Below, in pieces: positions 37,541 through 47,259 of a DNA stretch of 64,000 nucleotides. The position numbers were made by a program, and so were the translations under genes. Every line of letters starts with the position of its first letter. Positions within the stretch are counted from its first letter, which is position 1. Origin of the DNA: NCED01 sp035493955 (GTDB lineage Bacteria; Pseudomonadota; Alphaproteobacteria; Caulobacterales; Caulobacteraceae); the NCBI GenBank assembly GCA_035493955.1, contig DATJHI010000035.1, positions 124,001-188,000 of the forward strand, read 5' to 3'. The notes beneath the pieces are model-generated. The model did not search any database. It was not told the origin of the DNA and saw only the letters and a program-made list of their open reading frames with translations.

Positions 37541-39730
37541 ATGAAGAAGAGCTTATTCGCTACTGTCGCTATTCTTTCCGCCCTTGCCGCCAGCGAGCAG
37601 GCCTGGGCCCAGGCGCCCGCCTCCACCAGCTTCGAGGAAGTCATCGTCACGGCGCAAAAGCGCACCGACAAGCTCCAGGATGTGCCGCTTTCAGTGACCG
37701 CGGTCACCGGCAACGTGCTGGCCCAGGGACAAGTCACCAATCTGGCCGACCTGCAGAATTCGGTTCCGAACCTCAACATCTCGCCGCGCAACAGCTCGGG
37801 CGTGGTGGCGATCCGCGGCATCGGCTTCGACGTCCTGACGGTCGGCGCCGAAGGCAGCGTCGCGGTCCATACCGACGGAGTCTACCAGTCGCGTCCCACC
37901 GCGGCCCTGGCCAGCCTCTATGACGTCGACCGGATCGAAATCGCCCGCGGCCCTCAAGGCACCCTCTACGGGCGGAACGCCACCGGCGGGGCCATCAACA
38001 TCATCTCGCGTCGTCCCGGCGCGGTCTACAACGGCTACGTGAACCTGTCCTATGGCAACTACGGCGCCTATTCGGCCGAAGCCGCCATCGGCGGACCGGT
38101 GGCCGGCGACGTCCTGCGGCTGCGCATCGCGGGCAAGGTCGACCATCACGACGGCTACGGCACCAACCTCTACAACGGTTCCGACATCGACAACCTGAAC
38201 AGCGGCGCCGTCCGCGGCACGCTGGAATACAATCCCACGCCCAAGGCGTCGTTCAGCCTCATCGCCGACTACTTCAAGCGGGACGACAACGCCTACGCCC
38301 CCCACTTCGCCGGTTGCCTGGCCGTCTGTTCGCCGGCCACCGCCACGCAGCGGGGCTTCACCGTGCCGGCCAACCTCCGCGACGTGAACATCGACGTCGA
38401 ACCGACCAACCGCAACGAGCTGTGGGGCACGGCGCTCACCTCCACCTTCGACCTCAACTTCGCCGAGCTGACCTCGATCTCCGCCTTCCGGCACGGCAGC
38501 AGCTACTACATCTTCGACCTCGACGGGACCGCCCAGAAAAACGCCTTCCTCACTCGTGAGGAAGACTATCACCAGGCCTCGCAGGAACTTCGGTTGGGCA
38601 AGCAGAGCGAGACCATCGACTGGCTCGTCGGCGCCTATTACTTCCATGAGCACAACAACGCCCGGTCCAACGGCCACTTCCCGGACTTCCAGGCGCCGGC
38701 CCTGACCCAGATATTCATGGGCGGGATCCTGACCACCGACGCCTACGCCGCCTTCGGCGAAGGCACCTGGCGTCCCATCGACAAGCTGTCCCTGACCGTC
38801 GGCGCCCGTTATTCCGACGAGACCAAGCGGGTCGACGACGAGCGGTTCTTCACCGGCGGCCCGGCGGCCATGATCGCCCGCCAGGCTGCGCCGACCGCGG
38901 CCGTTCCCTGCAAGACCTGCCTGGGACTGCCCAACGAGGTGTCGTTCCACGCCTTTACGCCCAAGGCCAGCCTCGAATACCGGCCGGCCAAGGACGTGAT
39001 GCTCTACGCGACCGTGCAGAAGGGCTTCAAGAGCGGCGGCTTCGCGGTCGGCCAGGTGGCGCCGGCCTTCGCGCCGGAGACGATCTGGAGCTACGAGGTC
39101 GGGATGAAGGCGAGCTGGCTGGAGCGCCGGGTCATCACCAACATCTCGGCCTACCACTACGACTATTCCAACCTGCAGGTCGGTCAGGTGCTCGGCCTGT
39201 CCTCGGTGATCAGCAACGCCGGCCGCGCCAAGGTGGACGGGGTCGAAGTCGAGGCCAAGGCCAAGCTCGGCTACGGCTTCCAGATCGACGCCCAGGGCGC
39301 CTACAACGACGCCCGGTTCACGTCCTACCAATCGGCCAACGGCGGGATCAATCCGAACCTGCTCTTGAACCTGAAGGGCAACCAGCTGTCGAACGCCCCC
39401 AAGTGGACGGGGAACCTCGGCCTGGAATATATGGCTCCGGCCTTCGGCGGCGACGTCACCCTGCGCGGCGAGATCTTCAAGTCCTCGCGGGTCTACTTCT
39501 CGCCGTTCAACGACCTGAACAACAGCCAGCAGCCCTACGCCCTGCTCAACGCCTCGGTGAAGTACCAGCCGAGCGGCGGCCACTGGTTCGCCAGCGCCTA
39601 TATCAACAACATCGAGAACGAGACGGTGAAGGGCGGCTCCCTGGTCACGGTCGGCGCGGTGGGCTCCTGGATCAACACCCAGCTGCTTCCGCCCCGCACC
39701 TTCGGCGTCAAGGTCGGCGCCAGCTTCTAA
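37541..39730 (+). CDS. TonB-dependent receptor
   Basis: A 729-aa outer-membrane receptor with signal peptide (1-23, AWAQA), a TonB-box-like segment EEVIVTAQKR and a plug domain (LQDVPLSVTAVTG through NSSGVVAIRGIGFDV, RGPQGTLYGRNATGGAINI). A 22-strand barrel follows, ending with Phe (GVKVGASF), the usual BAM recognition residue. It imports a substrate using TonB energy; iron, vitamin, sugar or aromatic uptake cannot be told apart by eye. Proximity to the KorAB operon does not define a ligand. A strong terminator follows. Confidence 0.95.
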   Translation: MKKSLFATVAILSALAASEQAWAQAPASTSFEEVIVTAQKRTDKLQDVPLSVTAVTGNVLAQGQVTNLADLQNSVPNLNISPRNSSGVVAIRGIGFDVLTVGAEGSVAVHTDGVYQSRPTAALASLYDVDRIEIARGPQGTLYGRNATGGAINIISRRPGAVYNGYVNLSYGNYGAYSAEAAIGGPVAGDVLRLRIAGKVDHHDGYGTNLYNGSDIDNLNSGAVRGTLEYNPTPKASFSLIADYFKRDDNAYAPHFAGCLAVCSPATATQRGFTVPANLRDVNIDVEPTNRNELWGTALTSTFDLNFAELTSISAFRHGSSYYIFDLDGTAQKNAFLTREEDYHQASQELRLGKQSETIDWLVGAYYFHEHNNARSNGHFPDFQAPALTQIFMGGILTTDAYAAFGEGTWRPIDKLSLTVGARYSDETKRVDDERFFTGGPAAMIARQAAPTAAVPCKTCLGLPNEVSFHAFTPKASLEYRPAKDVMLYATVQKGFKSGGFAVGQVAPAFAPETIWSYEVGMKASWLERRVITNISAYHYDYSNLQVGQVLGLSSVISNAGRAKVDGVEVEAKAKLGYGFQIDAQGAYNDARFTSYQSANGGINPNLLLNLKGNQLSNAPKWTGNLGLEYMAPAFGGDVTLRGEIFKSSRVYFSPFNDLNNSQQPYALLNASVKYQPSGGHWFASAYINNIENETVKGGSLVTVGAVGSWINTQLLPPRTFGVKVGASF

Positions 39731-39752
39731 GCCGAAGCCGAGCTGAAGCTTC

Positions 39753-39789
39753 GCCCCCGTCGGCTCCGGCTGGCGGGGGCTTTTTATTT
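39753..39789 (+). terminator. Rho-independent terminator of the TonB receptor gene
   Basis: GCCCCCGTCGGC (39753-39764) pairs with GCTGGCGGGGGC (39769-39780) with two wobble pairs and a TCCG loop, and is followed by TTTTTATTT. It closes the receptor transcript before the convergent amidohydrolase gene. Confidence 0.9.
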
Positions 39790-39795
39790 CGTGCT

Positions 39796-40545
39796 CTAGA
39801 CTGGTCCCAGCGCCTGCGGCAGCAACCGGCCGATCAGCGCCGCGGCCCAGGCCTGCCCGGCCGGATCGCCGATCAGGTCCTGGCGCACCTCCAGCTCCAG
39901 ATAGTCGAGACCGCGCGGGTCGACGTGCAGGGGCACGGTGTAGTCGGTCGTGTCCATCCGATAGGGCTGGTTGTCCCCCGCCTCGGTCCCCAGTTCGTCC
40001 TGCAGCAGGGCCAGCATCCGCGACGACAGTCTTGAATCGCCTCGGTGCAGCACGCCGATCCGCCACGGCCGGACCTGGCCCCGCATCGCCGGGGTGAAGC
40101 TGTGCAGGGAAACCAGGGCGCAGGCCCGCCCCCCCGCCGTCCGCCGGTCCAGTTCGGCGGCGATGGCCGCCTGATAGGGCCGCGCGATCTCGTCGACGCG
40201 GACGGCGATGTCGGCCTCGCCGAGCGCGATATTGCCGGGGATGACCGTCCCGTCGCTGATCTCCGGGATCAGGTCGGGGGCGTCCGGCCTGCGGTTGCAA
40301 TCGATCACCAGCCGCGAATAGGCTTGGGCGATGAAACAGGCGTCCAGGGCCCGCGCCAACCGCCCGCCCAGCCCGGCGACTCCGATATCCCAGGCGATGT
40401 GTCCGTCCATTTCTGCCGGGGCCAGCCCCAGTCCCCCCAGCGCCCGCGGGACGGCGCGGCCGGCGTGGTCGCCGATCAGCAGGAAAGGGGACGATCCTCC
40501 CGGATTTTCCACCACCACGGGAAACCGCTCGCCTGCGACAAGCAA
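39796..40545 (-). CDS. N-formylglutamate amidohydrolase family protein
   Basis: A 249-aa member of the FGase family of zinc hydrolases. Motifs are PFLLIGDHAGRAVP (near 25), DGHIAWDIGVAGL, IDCNRRP and CALVSLHSFTP with the HSF motif (near 140), then VEPNQP-like DNQPYRM and YLELEVRQDLI. It removes formyl or similar groups from acylated glutamate or peptide substrates, in histidine degradation or related pathways; no hut genes are present, so its role here may differ. The TTG at 40545 was chosen because AGGGG lies 8 nt upstream; a TTG at 40587 would overlap the divergent transglutaminase start. It sits head to head with a transglutaminase-like gene in the Anbu region. Confidence 0.82.
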   Translation of the reverse strand: MLVAGERFPVVVENPGGSSPFLLIGDHAGRAVPRALGGLGLAPAEMDGHIAWDIGVAGLGGRLARALDACFIAQAYSRLVIDCNRRPDAPDLIPEISDGTVIPGNIALGEADIAVRVDEIARPYQAAIAAELDRRTAGGRACALVSLHSFTPAMRGQVRPWRIGVLHRGDSRLSSRMLALLQDELGTEAGDNQPYRMDTTDYTVPLHVDPRGLDYLELEVRQDLIGDPAGQAWAAALIGRLLPQALGPV

Positions 40546-40586
40546 ACCCTTCGCCCCTGGCGGTGAATCGGCTCCAAGCTTATCCA

Positions 40587-41522
40587 ATGCCGATCCTCTC
40601 GATCCGCCACGTGACCCGCTACCGCTATCGCAATCCGGTGGCCCTGGGCGAGCATCGGATGATGTTCCGCCCGCGGGAGAGCTACGACCAGCGGCTGCTG
40701 TCCTCGAGCCTGACCATCACGCCCGTCCCGACGCGGCTGCGGGCGGTGCAGGACGTGTTCGGCAACTGCGTTCAGGTGGCGGACTTCTCCGGTCGGACGC
40801 GGGATCTGACGTTCGAAAGCCGGGTGCGGTTGGAGCACACGCCGCTGGCGGCCTTCGCCGGCATCGACGGCGAGGTCGAATGCTACGCCGGCCAGACGCC
40901 CTTCGCCTACGATCCCCAGGACCTGCCGGACCTGCTGACCTCGATGGAGCGGCAGTATCCGGACCCCGCGGCCGAGGTCGACGCCTGGGCGCGGCGGTTC
41001 GTGCGCCAAGGCGGTCCGACCAGCCTGCAGACCCTGCTCGGCGATATGACCCAGGCGATCTATGCGGAGTTCCAGTACCGCACCCGCCTGACCGGCGCCG
41101 CCCAGACCCCTCTGGAGACTCTCAGCTCCCGCAGCGGCAGTTGCCGCGACTATGCGGTGCTGATGATCGAGGCGGTACGAAGCCTCGGCCTCGCGGCCCG
41201 GTTCGTCTCCGGCTACATCTATAGTCCCTGGACCGGCGCGGCGGCGGAGGGGCGGATCGGGTCCGGCCACACCCACGCCTGGGTGCGGGTCTATCTGCCG
41301 AGCTGCGGCTGGGTGGAGTTCGACCCGACCAACGGCATCGTCGGCAACGCCGACCTCGTGCGCGTGGCCGTCGCCCGCGATCCACGCCAAGCCACGCCCC
41401 TGTACGGCGCCTGGTTCGGCGACGCCGCCGACTTCATCGACATGCAGGTCGAGGTGGACGTCCGGGCCGAGCCGGACACGGTGGTGCAACTGCCGGCGCC
41501 GCGGGCCGTCGCCATCGCTTAG
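40587..41522 (+). CDS. Transglutaminase-like protein 1
   Basis: A 311-aa cytoplasmic protein with an N-terminal beta domain (about 1-120) typical of bacterial transglutaminase-like proteins, then the catalytic domain. The Cys-His-Asp triad is Cys in RSGSCRDYAVLM (near 182), His in GHTHAWVRVY (near 230) and Asp in VEFDPTNG (near 247). It may act as a peptidase or acyl transferase rather than a protein cross-linker. No strong ribosome site precedes the ATG at 40587. Two more such genes lie at 46441 and 48090, flanking or inside the Anbu cluster. Confidence 0.9.
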   Translation: MPILSIRHVTRYRYRNPVALGEHRMMFRPRESYDQRLLSSSLTITPVPTRLRAVQDVFGNCVQVADFSGRTRDLTFESRVRLEHTPLAAFAGIDGEVECYAGQTPFAYDPQDLPDLLTSMERQYPDPAAEVDAWARRFVRQGGPTSLQTLLGDMTQAIYAEFQYRTRLTGAAQTPLETLSSRSGSCRDYAVLMIEAVRSLGLAARFVSGYIYSPWTGAAAEGRIGSGHTHAWVRVYLPSCGWVEFDPTNGIVGNADLVRVAVARDPRQATPLYGAWFGDAADFIDMQVEVDVRAEPDTVVQLPAPRAVAIA

Positions 41523-41608
41523 CCGAGCCCCCCGCCCACGGCCGACGGGGGGTTGCAAGGCCGACCGCGATCGGTTGTGCTCCCCGCCCAGATCATAGGG
41601 GAAGCGAC

Positions 41609-42613
41609 ATGCAAAGACGGATCGGCGCTGCGGCAGGTGCGGCGAGCTTGGCCCTGGCGGCGTGCGCGGGTCCCGCCCTGGCCCAAGTCCCCCCCGATAT
41701 CGAAGCCAAGCTCAAGGCCATGGGCCGGGTGATCGCCCCCGAGGCGACCTTCCGCCTCTACGCGCCCCTGTTCGGGCCGGACCTGCTGGCGGGGGTGAAC
41801 GCGACCAAGGACATCGCCTTCGGGCCGGACCCGAAGCAGAAGCTCAATGTCTACGCCCCTGCCGCCCGTGGAGGCGCGCCGCGTCAGGTGCTGGTGTTCC
41901 TGCCCGGCGGCCAGGGCGACAAGCAGGTGGGGGGCCCGGAGGGCGCGCCCTTCTACGACAACATCGGGGCCTGGGGGGCGAGGAACGGCCTGGTGGTGGT
42001 GATCGCCCAGTACCGCAGCCGCGCGGGAGTCCCATGGGACGCCGGCGCCCGCGACCTCGCCACGACCCTGGCCTGGGTGAAGGCCAATATCGCGGCCAGC
42101 GGCGGCGATCCGAACCGGGTCGTGGTGTGGGGCCACTCCAACGGCTCCACCCAGCTCGCCACCTATCTCGGCCACCCCGACCTGCAGGTCCCCGGCGGCG
42201 CCGGGGTCAAGGGCGCCATCCTGATGAGCGGCGGCTTCAACATCCTGCCGATCCGGCTGAAGTCGCCGCCGGCGGTGTTCGTGCGCGATCCGCCCCCGGC
42301 CGGCGCCGCGCCTCCCGCCGGGCCTCCGCCGGCCGCGCCGCCGCCGGTCGATCCGGCGGTGATGCTGCAACGCTCCAACCTCGAGGGCCTGAAGGCGACC
42401 ACCGTTCCGATCCTGCTGGCGGCGGGCGATCTCGACCCCGAGGAGCGGGTGGAGATGATCCAGGTGCTGGACGGCGAGCTGACCAAGGCCGGCCATGCGC
42501 CCGTGACCGCGGTGATCCCCGGCCACACCCACATTTCCGAAGTGGCGTCCGTCGGAACCACGGACCACACCGTGTCGGACCCGGTGCTGAAATTCGTGCG
42601 CGGCGTGAAGTAG
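41609..42613 (+). CDS. Alpha/beta hydrolase (exported, esterase-like)
   Basis: A 334-aa hydrolase with an N-terminal export signal; LALAAC could be a lipobox, or cleavage may follow ALA. The esterase landmarks are an oxyanion strand near VLVFLPGGQGD (around 95), the nucleophile elbow WGHSNGS (near 175) and a late His in VIPGHTHISE (near 308), with the acid probably in AAGDLDPEE. A Pro/Ala-rich insert (about 228-250) separates the last parts. Substrate unknown; related enzymes act on small esters or lipids. The next gene, an MFS permease, is on the same strand. Confidence 0.82.
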   Translation: MQRRIGAAAGAASLALAACAGPALAQVPPDIEAKLKAMGRVIAPEATFRLYAPLFGPDLLAGVNATKDIAFGPDPKQKLNVYAPAARGGAPRQVLVFLPGGQGDKQVGGPEGAPFYDNIGAWGARNGLVVVIAQYRSRAGVPWDAGARDLATTLAWVKANIAASGGDPNRVVVWGHSNGSTQLATYLGHPDLQVPGGAGVKGAILMSGGFNILPIRLKSPPAVFVRDPPPAGAAPPAGPPPAAPPPVDPAVMLQRSNLEGLKATTVPILLAAGDLDPEERVEMIQVLDGELTKAGHAPVTAVIPGHTHISEVASVGTTDHTVSDPVLKFVRGVK

Positions 42614-42690
42614 CCTTCCTTGCTCCGGAGGCGAGGGGCGGGGGCGCCGCCGCCCCTTGCGCCGCCATCCGACGCGCGCCACGGTCGGGC

Positions 42691-43941
42691 ATGGTTTCAG
42701 TCCCCGCCGACGAGCTTCCGCCTCCGATCAGCCGCGGCACGCCGGCGTTCCGGCGGATGATCCTGGCGTTGGTGGCGGCGGGGTTCTCGACCTTCGCCCT
42801 GCTTTATTGCGTGCAGCCGCTGTTGCCGGTGTTCGCGCAGGAATTCCACCGCAGCGCCGCCCAGGCCAGCCTCTCGGTCTCGGCCGCCACCGGCGTGCTG
42901 GCCGGGGCCCTGCTGTTCTGGGGGACCGTGGCCGACCGGGTCGAGCGGCGGCGGATGATGTTCGCCTCGGTGGTCGCGGCCGGGTTGCTGACCCTCGTCG
43001 TCGCGCTGGCGCCGAGCTGGCCGTTGCTGCTGCTGGCGCGGGGGCTGACGGGACTGGCTCTCAGCGGCGTGCCCGCCGTCGCCCTGACCTATATCGGCGA
43101 GGAGGTGGACGCGGACTCCATCGGCCTGGCGGTGGGCCTGCACATCGGCGGCAACGTATTCGGCGGCATGGCCGGACGGTTGGTCACCGGCGTCCTGGCC
43201 GATCACTTCGGCTGGCGGACCGCCGTGGCGGTGCTGGGGGTGATGGGGCTGGTTTCGGCGGGACTGCTGCGGCTGTTGCTGCCGGCCTCGCGTCGCTTCC
43301 GTCCCCAGATCCGGTCCTTCGTCGCCGCGATGGCGGGGCTGGCCCGACCCTTCGGCGACGCCGGCCTGCCCTGGCTGTTCCTGGAATCCTTCCTGTGCAT
43401 GGGCGCCTTCGTCACCGTCTACAATTACATTGGCTTTCGGCTGCTGGCCGCGCCCTATCATCTCAGCCAGACGGCGGTGGGGTTCATCTTCGCCCTTTAT
43501 CTCCTGGGCGTGGTGAGCTCCCCCTTGGTGGGCGACATCGCCGGAAGACTTGGGCGGCGCAAGGTGTTCTGGGTCGTCGTCCTGGCCATGGCCGTCGGGG
43601 CGGGGCTGACCGCCGCCCGGCCCCTGTGGCTGGTCATCGCCGGGGTGGCGCTTTTCACCTTCGCCTTCTTCGGCGCCCACTCGACCGCGTCGAGCTGGGT
43701 GGGACGGCGGGCGGGGGCTTCCCGGGCCCAGGCCTCCTCGATGTTCCTGTTCTTCTATTACCTGGGGGCCAGCGTGATCGGCTACCTCGGGGGCGTGGCC
43801 TGGGGCGGGCACGGCTGGACCGGCGTCGTCGTGCTGCTTGAGGGGTGCCTGGGCGTGGCCCTGGCCGTGGCTGTGGGCCTCATTTTCCTTCGTCCTTTGC
43901 CTGGAAACCTGCCGGTCGGCGCCCACAAAACCGGCAGCTGA
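42691..43941 (+). CDS. MFS transporter
   Basis: A 416-aa, 12-helix major facilitator permease of the YnfM/arabinose-efflux-like group. It shows FALLYCVQPLLPVFAQEF in helix 1, FWGTVADRVERRRMM in loop 2-3, and GDIAGRLGRRKVFW between helices 8 and 9. Such proteins commonly export sugars, drugs or metabolites. Helices 4-5 contain ALTYIGEEVDADSIGLAVGL with GGNVFGGMAGRL. The ATG at 42691 lies inside a longer open frame and was chosen because the hydrophobic core starts shortly after it. There is no obvious regulatory link to its neighbours. Confidence 0.85.
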   Translation: MVSVPADELPPPISRGTPAFRRMILALVAAGFSTFALLYCVQPLLPVFAQEFHRSAAQASLSVSAATGVLAGALLFWGTVADRVERRRMMFASVVAAGLLTLVVALAPSWPLLLLARGLTGLALSGVPAVALTYIGEEVDADSIGLAVGLHIGGNVFGGMAGRLVTGVLADHFGWRTAVAVLGVMGLVSAGLLRLLLPASRRFRPQIRSFVAAMAGLARPFGDAGLPWLFLESFLCMGAFVTVYNYIGFRLLAAPYHLSQTAVGFIFALYLLGVVSSPLVGDIAGRLGRRKVFWVVVLAMAVGAGLTAARPLWLVIAGVALFTFAFFGAHSTASSWVGRRAGASRAQASSMFLFFYYLGASVIGYLGGVAWGGHGWTGVVVLLEGCLGVALAVAVGLIFLRPLPGNLPVGAHKTGS

Positions 43942-44057
43942 CCTTGGTATCGCGGTTCGGCATTTGCGGCGCCGGTCGGCGCGGTCCAGGGTGCGTAAGT
44001 CTTGAGCAGACAGGCGGCGGGGACAAGCGACCGTGGGCCCAGACCGGATCGGTGCGG

Positions 44058-45485
44058 ATGGTTGCGTTTGACGAAATGTGGGGGACCGGCGGAGCGCAGG
44101 CCAATACGGCCCGGACCAGCTATCGCCGGCTCGCCGAGTGGCTGGCCAGCGCGCCGGCCGAACTGCTCGAGGCCAGGCGGCGCCAGGCCGAACTTTTCTT
44201 CCGCCGCATCGGCATCACCTTCAACGTCTACGGCGACGCCGAGGCCGCCGAACGGCTGATCCCGTTCGACATCATCCCGCGCATCATCTCCCGCGGCGAG
44301 TGGGCGGGGCTGGAGCGGGGCCTGGTCCAGCGGGTCACCGCGCTGAACGCCTTCCTGAAGGACGTCTACGGCCCGCGCGAGTGCCTGAAGGCGGGGATCA
44401 TCCCCGAGGACCTGGTGCTGCAGAACCCCGGCTTCCGGCTGGAGATGAACGGCCGCAAGCCGCCCCACGGCATCTTCGTCCATATCGCCGGCATCGACCT
44501 GGTCCGTACCGACGAGTCCGAGTTCTACGTGCTTGAAGACAACGCCCGCACCCCATCCGGGGTCTCCTACATGCTGGAGAACCGCGAGGTGATGATGCGC
44601 CTGTTCCCCGACATGTTCGTGGAGCATCGGGTGGCGCCGGTGGAGATCTATCCGGACGCGCTCCTGGCCACCCTGCGCTCTGCAGCGCCTGAGCGAGGGG
44701 GCGACGACCCCTGCGTGGTGATCATGACGCCCGGGCCGTTCAACTCCGCCTACTACGAGCACTCGTTCCTGGCCGACAAGATCGGGGTGGAGCTGGTCGA
44801 GGGCTCGGACCTGTTCGTGAAGGACGCGACGGTGTTCATGCGCACCACCCAGGGTCCCAAGCGGGTGGACGTCATCTATCGCCGGATCGACGACGAGTTC
44901 CTCGACCCCCTGACGTTCCGGCCCGATTCGGCCATCGGCGTTCCAGGCCTGATGACCGCCTACGAGGCGGGGACGGTGACTCTGGCCAATGCGGTGGGCG
45001 CCGGCGTGGCCGACGACAAGGCCGTCTACAGCTACATGCCCGAGCTCATCCGCTTCTTCACCGGCGAGGAGGCGATCCTGAAGAACGTCCCGACCTGGCG
45101 TTGCCGCGAACCGGGGTCCCTGGCCTATGTGCTCGATCATCTGGCCGAACTGGTGGTCAAGCAGGTCGACGGCTCGGGCGGCTACGGCATGCTGATCGGG
45201 CCCACCGCTTCGAAGGCGGAGGTGGAGGCGTTCCGCGCCCGACTGGTCGCCGATCCGCGGGGGTTCATCGCCCAGCCGACCCTGGCCCTGTCGACCTGTC
45301 CGACCCTGGTGGCCTCCGGGGTGGCGCCCCGCCACGTCGACCTGCGCCCCTTCGTCCTGACCGGCGCCGACAAGGTGCGGGTCGCCCCCGGGGGCCTCAC
45401 CCGGGTGGCGTTGAGCGAGGGCTCGCTGGTGGTCAATTCGAGCCAAGGCGGCGGAACCAAGGACACCTGGGTGTTGGACGGCTGA
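44058..45485 (+). CDS. Circularly permuted ATP-grasp type 2 protein (Anbu cluster)
   Basis: A 475-aa protein of the circularly permuted ATP-grasp family (DUF404/DUF407), predicted to form amide bonds between a carboxylate and an amine using ATP. Family landmarks are ERLIPFDIIPRIISRGEW, GIDLVRTDESEFYVLEDNAR (near 155), PSGVSYMLENR, YYEHSFLADKIGVELVEG, KNVPTW and VVKQVDGSGGYGMLIGP (near 375), with VVNSSQGGGTKDTWVL at the C-terminus. The ATG at 44058 could equally be the GTG at 44052. Its stop overlaps the next start (TGATG), so translation is coupled to the alpha-E gene. It is the first gene of the Anbu cluster. Confidence 0.9.
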   Translation: MVAFDEMWGTGGAQANTARTSYRRLAEWLASAPAELLEARRRQAELFFRRIGITFNVYGDAEAAERLIPFDIIPRIISRGEWAGLERGLVQRVTALNAFLKDVYGPRECLKAGIIPEDLVLQNPGFRLEMNGRKPPHGIFVHIAGIDLVRTDESEFYVLEDNARTPSGVSYMLENREVMMRLFPDMFVEHRVAPVEIYPDALLATLRSAAPERGGDDPCVVIMTPGPFNSAYYEHSFLADKIGVELVEGSDLFVKDATVFMRTTQGPKRVDVIYRRIDDEFLDPLTFRPDSAIGVPGLMTAYEAGTVTLANAVGAGVADDKAVYSYMPELIRFFTGEEAILKNVPTWRCREPGSLAYVLDHLAELVVKQVDGSGGYGMLIGPTASKAEVEAFRARLVADPRGFIAQPTLALSTCPTLVASGVAPRHVDLRPFVLTGADKVRVAPGGLTRVALSEGSLVVNSSQGGGTKDTWVLDG

Positions 45486-46426
45486 TGCTTTCGAGAACCG
45501 CTGACAGCCTTTACTGGACCGCCCGATATATGGAGCGGGCCGATTTCCTGGCCCGCATCCTCGACGCGGCCTCGCGCCTGGCCTCGCTGCCCTCCAGCCA
45601 GGGGTCCACCGGCGACCCGTGGGCCAGCGCCCTGGAATCCTCCGGCGCGGCCGAGGGATTCAACGCCAAATACGGGACGGTCGACGAACGCACCGTGCGC
45701 CACTACCTGGCCTTCGATCCCGACAACGCCTCCTCGATCCGGTCGTGCCTGGAGCGGGCCCGCCACAATGCGCGCTCGGTGCGGACCGCCCTCACCGTCG
45801 AACTGTGGGAGGCGATCAACGAAGCCTGGATCGACCTGAAGTCCTTCGAGGCGGGGCAGGACGACCGGGAGGCGTTCGCCCGGTTCCTGGAATGGGTGAA
45901 GTCGGTGACGCTCACCTTCGACGGGGCCGCCTACCGCACCATGCTGCGCAACGACGCCTACTGGTTCCTGCGCATCGGCGACCAGATCGAGCGGGCCGAC
46001 AACACCGCCCGCCTGCTCGACGTGAAGTACCATCTGCTGCTGCCGGAGGGGGAGTCGGTCGGCGGCAACCTCGACTACTTCCAGTGGACCACCCTGCTGC
46101 GGGAGGTTTCGGCGCTCACCGCCTATCGCTGGGTCTATCGCGACACCATCCAGGCCTGGCTGGTGGCGGACCTCCTGATCCTCAACCGCCAGATGCCGCG
46201 CTCGCTGGCCAGCTGCCAGGCCGAGATCGTCGGCGGCCTGGACCAGATCGCCGAGGCCTACGGCCGGCGCGGGCTGAGCCAGAGGCAGGCGTCGGCCACC
46301 CTGCGCCGGTTGTCGGAGGCCAGGATCGAAACCATCTTCCAATCCGGCCTGCACGAGTTCATTTCGAGTTTCATCGAGGAGAACAACGCCCTGGGCGCGG
46401 CCATCTTCGAGCAATACCTCGTCTAA
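45485..46426 (+). CDS. Alpha-E domain protein (Anbu cluster)
   Basis: A 313-aa, almost wholly alpha-helical protein of the alpha-E family. It begins MLSRTADSLYWTARYMERAD, the diagnostic N-terminus with a YMERA helix, and has WFLRIGDQIERADNTARLLDVKYH (around 160-183) and DLLILNRQMPRSL. In many bacteria it is encoded beside a permuted ATP-grasp protein, a transglutaminase-like protein and the Anbu peptidase, as here. Its biochemical function is not established; it may bind the product of, or act with, the ATP-grasp enzyme. The ATG shares a base with the previous stop. Confidence 0.9.
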   Translation: MLSRTADSLYWTARYMERADFLARILDAASRLASLPSSQGSTGDPWASALESSGAAEGFNAKYGTVDERTVRHYLAFDPDNASSIRSCLERARHNARSVRTALTVELWEAINEAWIDLKSFEAGQDDREAFARFLEWVKSVTLTFDGAAYRTMLRNDAYWFLRIGDQIERADNTARLLDVKYHLLLPEGESVGGNLDYFQWTTLLREVSALTAYRWVYRDTIQAWLVADLLILNRQMPRSLASCQAEIVGGLDQIAEAYGRRGLSQRQASATLRRLSEARIETIFQSGLHEFISSFIEENNALGAAIFEQYLV

Positions 46427-46440
46427 AGGGCGCCGAAGCT

Positions 46441-47259
46441 TTGCGGATCCGGGTCACCTACGCCACCAGCTATGCCTACCAGAGCGACGCGCGGCACATC
46501 CTGCAGGTGCTGCGCCTGACGCCCCGGTCGCACGAGGGCCAGCACGTGGCGGGCTGGCAGGTGGAGACTGACGCCGACGTGCAGTTGAAGGCGGGCGAGG
46601 ACGCCTTCGGCAACCTGACCCACATCCTGTCCACCGACCGTCCCGTCGGCGGTCTGACCATCACCGTCCGTGGCGAGGTGCGCACCGTCGACATGGCGGG
46701 CACGGTGGCCCGCACCACCGAGCGCCTGCCCGCGGGGGTGTTCCTGCGCGAAACCCCGCTGACCCATGCCGACGCGGCGCTCACGGGCCTGGGCGAGCGG
46801 GTGGCGCGCGAGGCCGGCGACGATCCGCTCTCGCGCATGCACGCCCTGATGCACCTGCTGCATGACGAGCTGGCCTTCGACCCGCGGGCCACCCAAGTCA
46901 CCGGGACCGCCGCGGAGGCCCTGGCCCTGGGGCGCGGGGTCTGCCAGGACTTCAGCCACATCTTCATCGCCGCGGCCCGTTCCCTCGGCTATCCGGCGCG
47001 CTATGTCTCGGGTCATCTGGTGCGTGACGGCGGCGGCCTCGCCCAGGAAGCCGGGCACGCCTGGGCCGAGGTGATGGTTCCCGGCTTCGGCTGGATCGCC
47101 TTCGATCCCGCCAACGGGATCTGCCCGACCGACGCCTATGTCCGGGTGGCGGTGGGGCTGGACTACCTCGGCGCCGCGCCGATAAGGGGCGCCAGGACCG
47201 GCGGGGGCGAGGAGACCATGGTGGTGTCGCTGACGGTGGCGGAGGCCCAACAGCAATGA
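46441..47259 (+). CDS. Transglutaminase-like protein 2 (Anbu cluster)
   Basis: A 272-aa protein with an N-terminal beta domain (about 1-100) and a catalytic transglutaminase core. The triad is Cys in RGVCQDFSHIF (near 169), His in EAGHAWAEVM (near 207) and Asp in IAFDPANGICP (near 222). It starts with TTG at 46441, AAGGG about 10 nt upstream. Its stop overlaps the Anbu start as ATGA. In known clusters it is suggested to be a peptidase or acyltransferase acting on the same peptide as the ATP-grasp and Anbu proteins. That link is established from gene neighbourhoods, not from chemistry. Confidence 0.9.
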   Translation: MRIRVTYATSYAYQSDARHILQVLRLTPRSHEGQHVAGWQVETDADVQLKAGEDAFGNLTHILSTDRPVGGLTITVRGEVRTVDMAGTVARTTERLPAGVFLRETPLTHADAALTGLGERVAREAGDDPLSRMHALMHLLHDELAFDPRATQVTGTAAEALALGRGVCQDFSHIFIAAARSLGYPARYVSGHLVRDGGGLAQEAGHAWAEVMVPGFGWIAFDPANGICPTDAYVRVAVGLDYLGAAPIRGARTGGGEETMVVSLTVAEAQQQ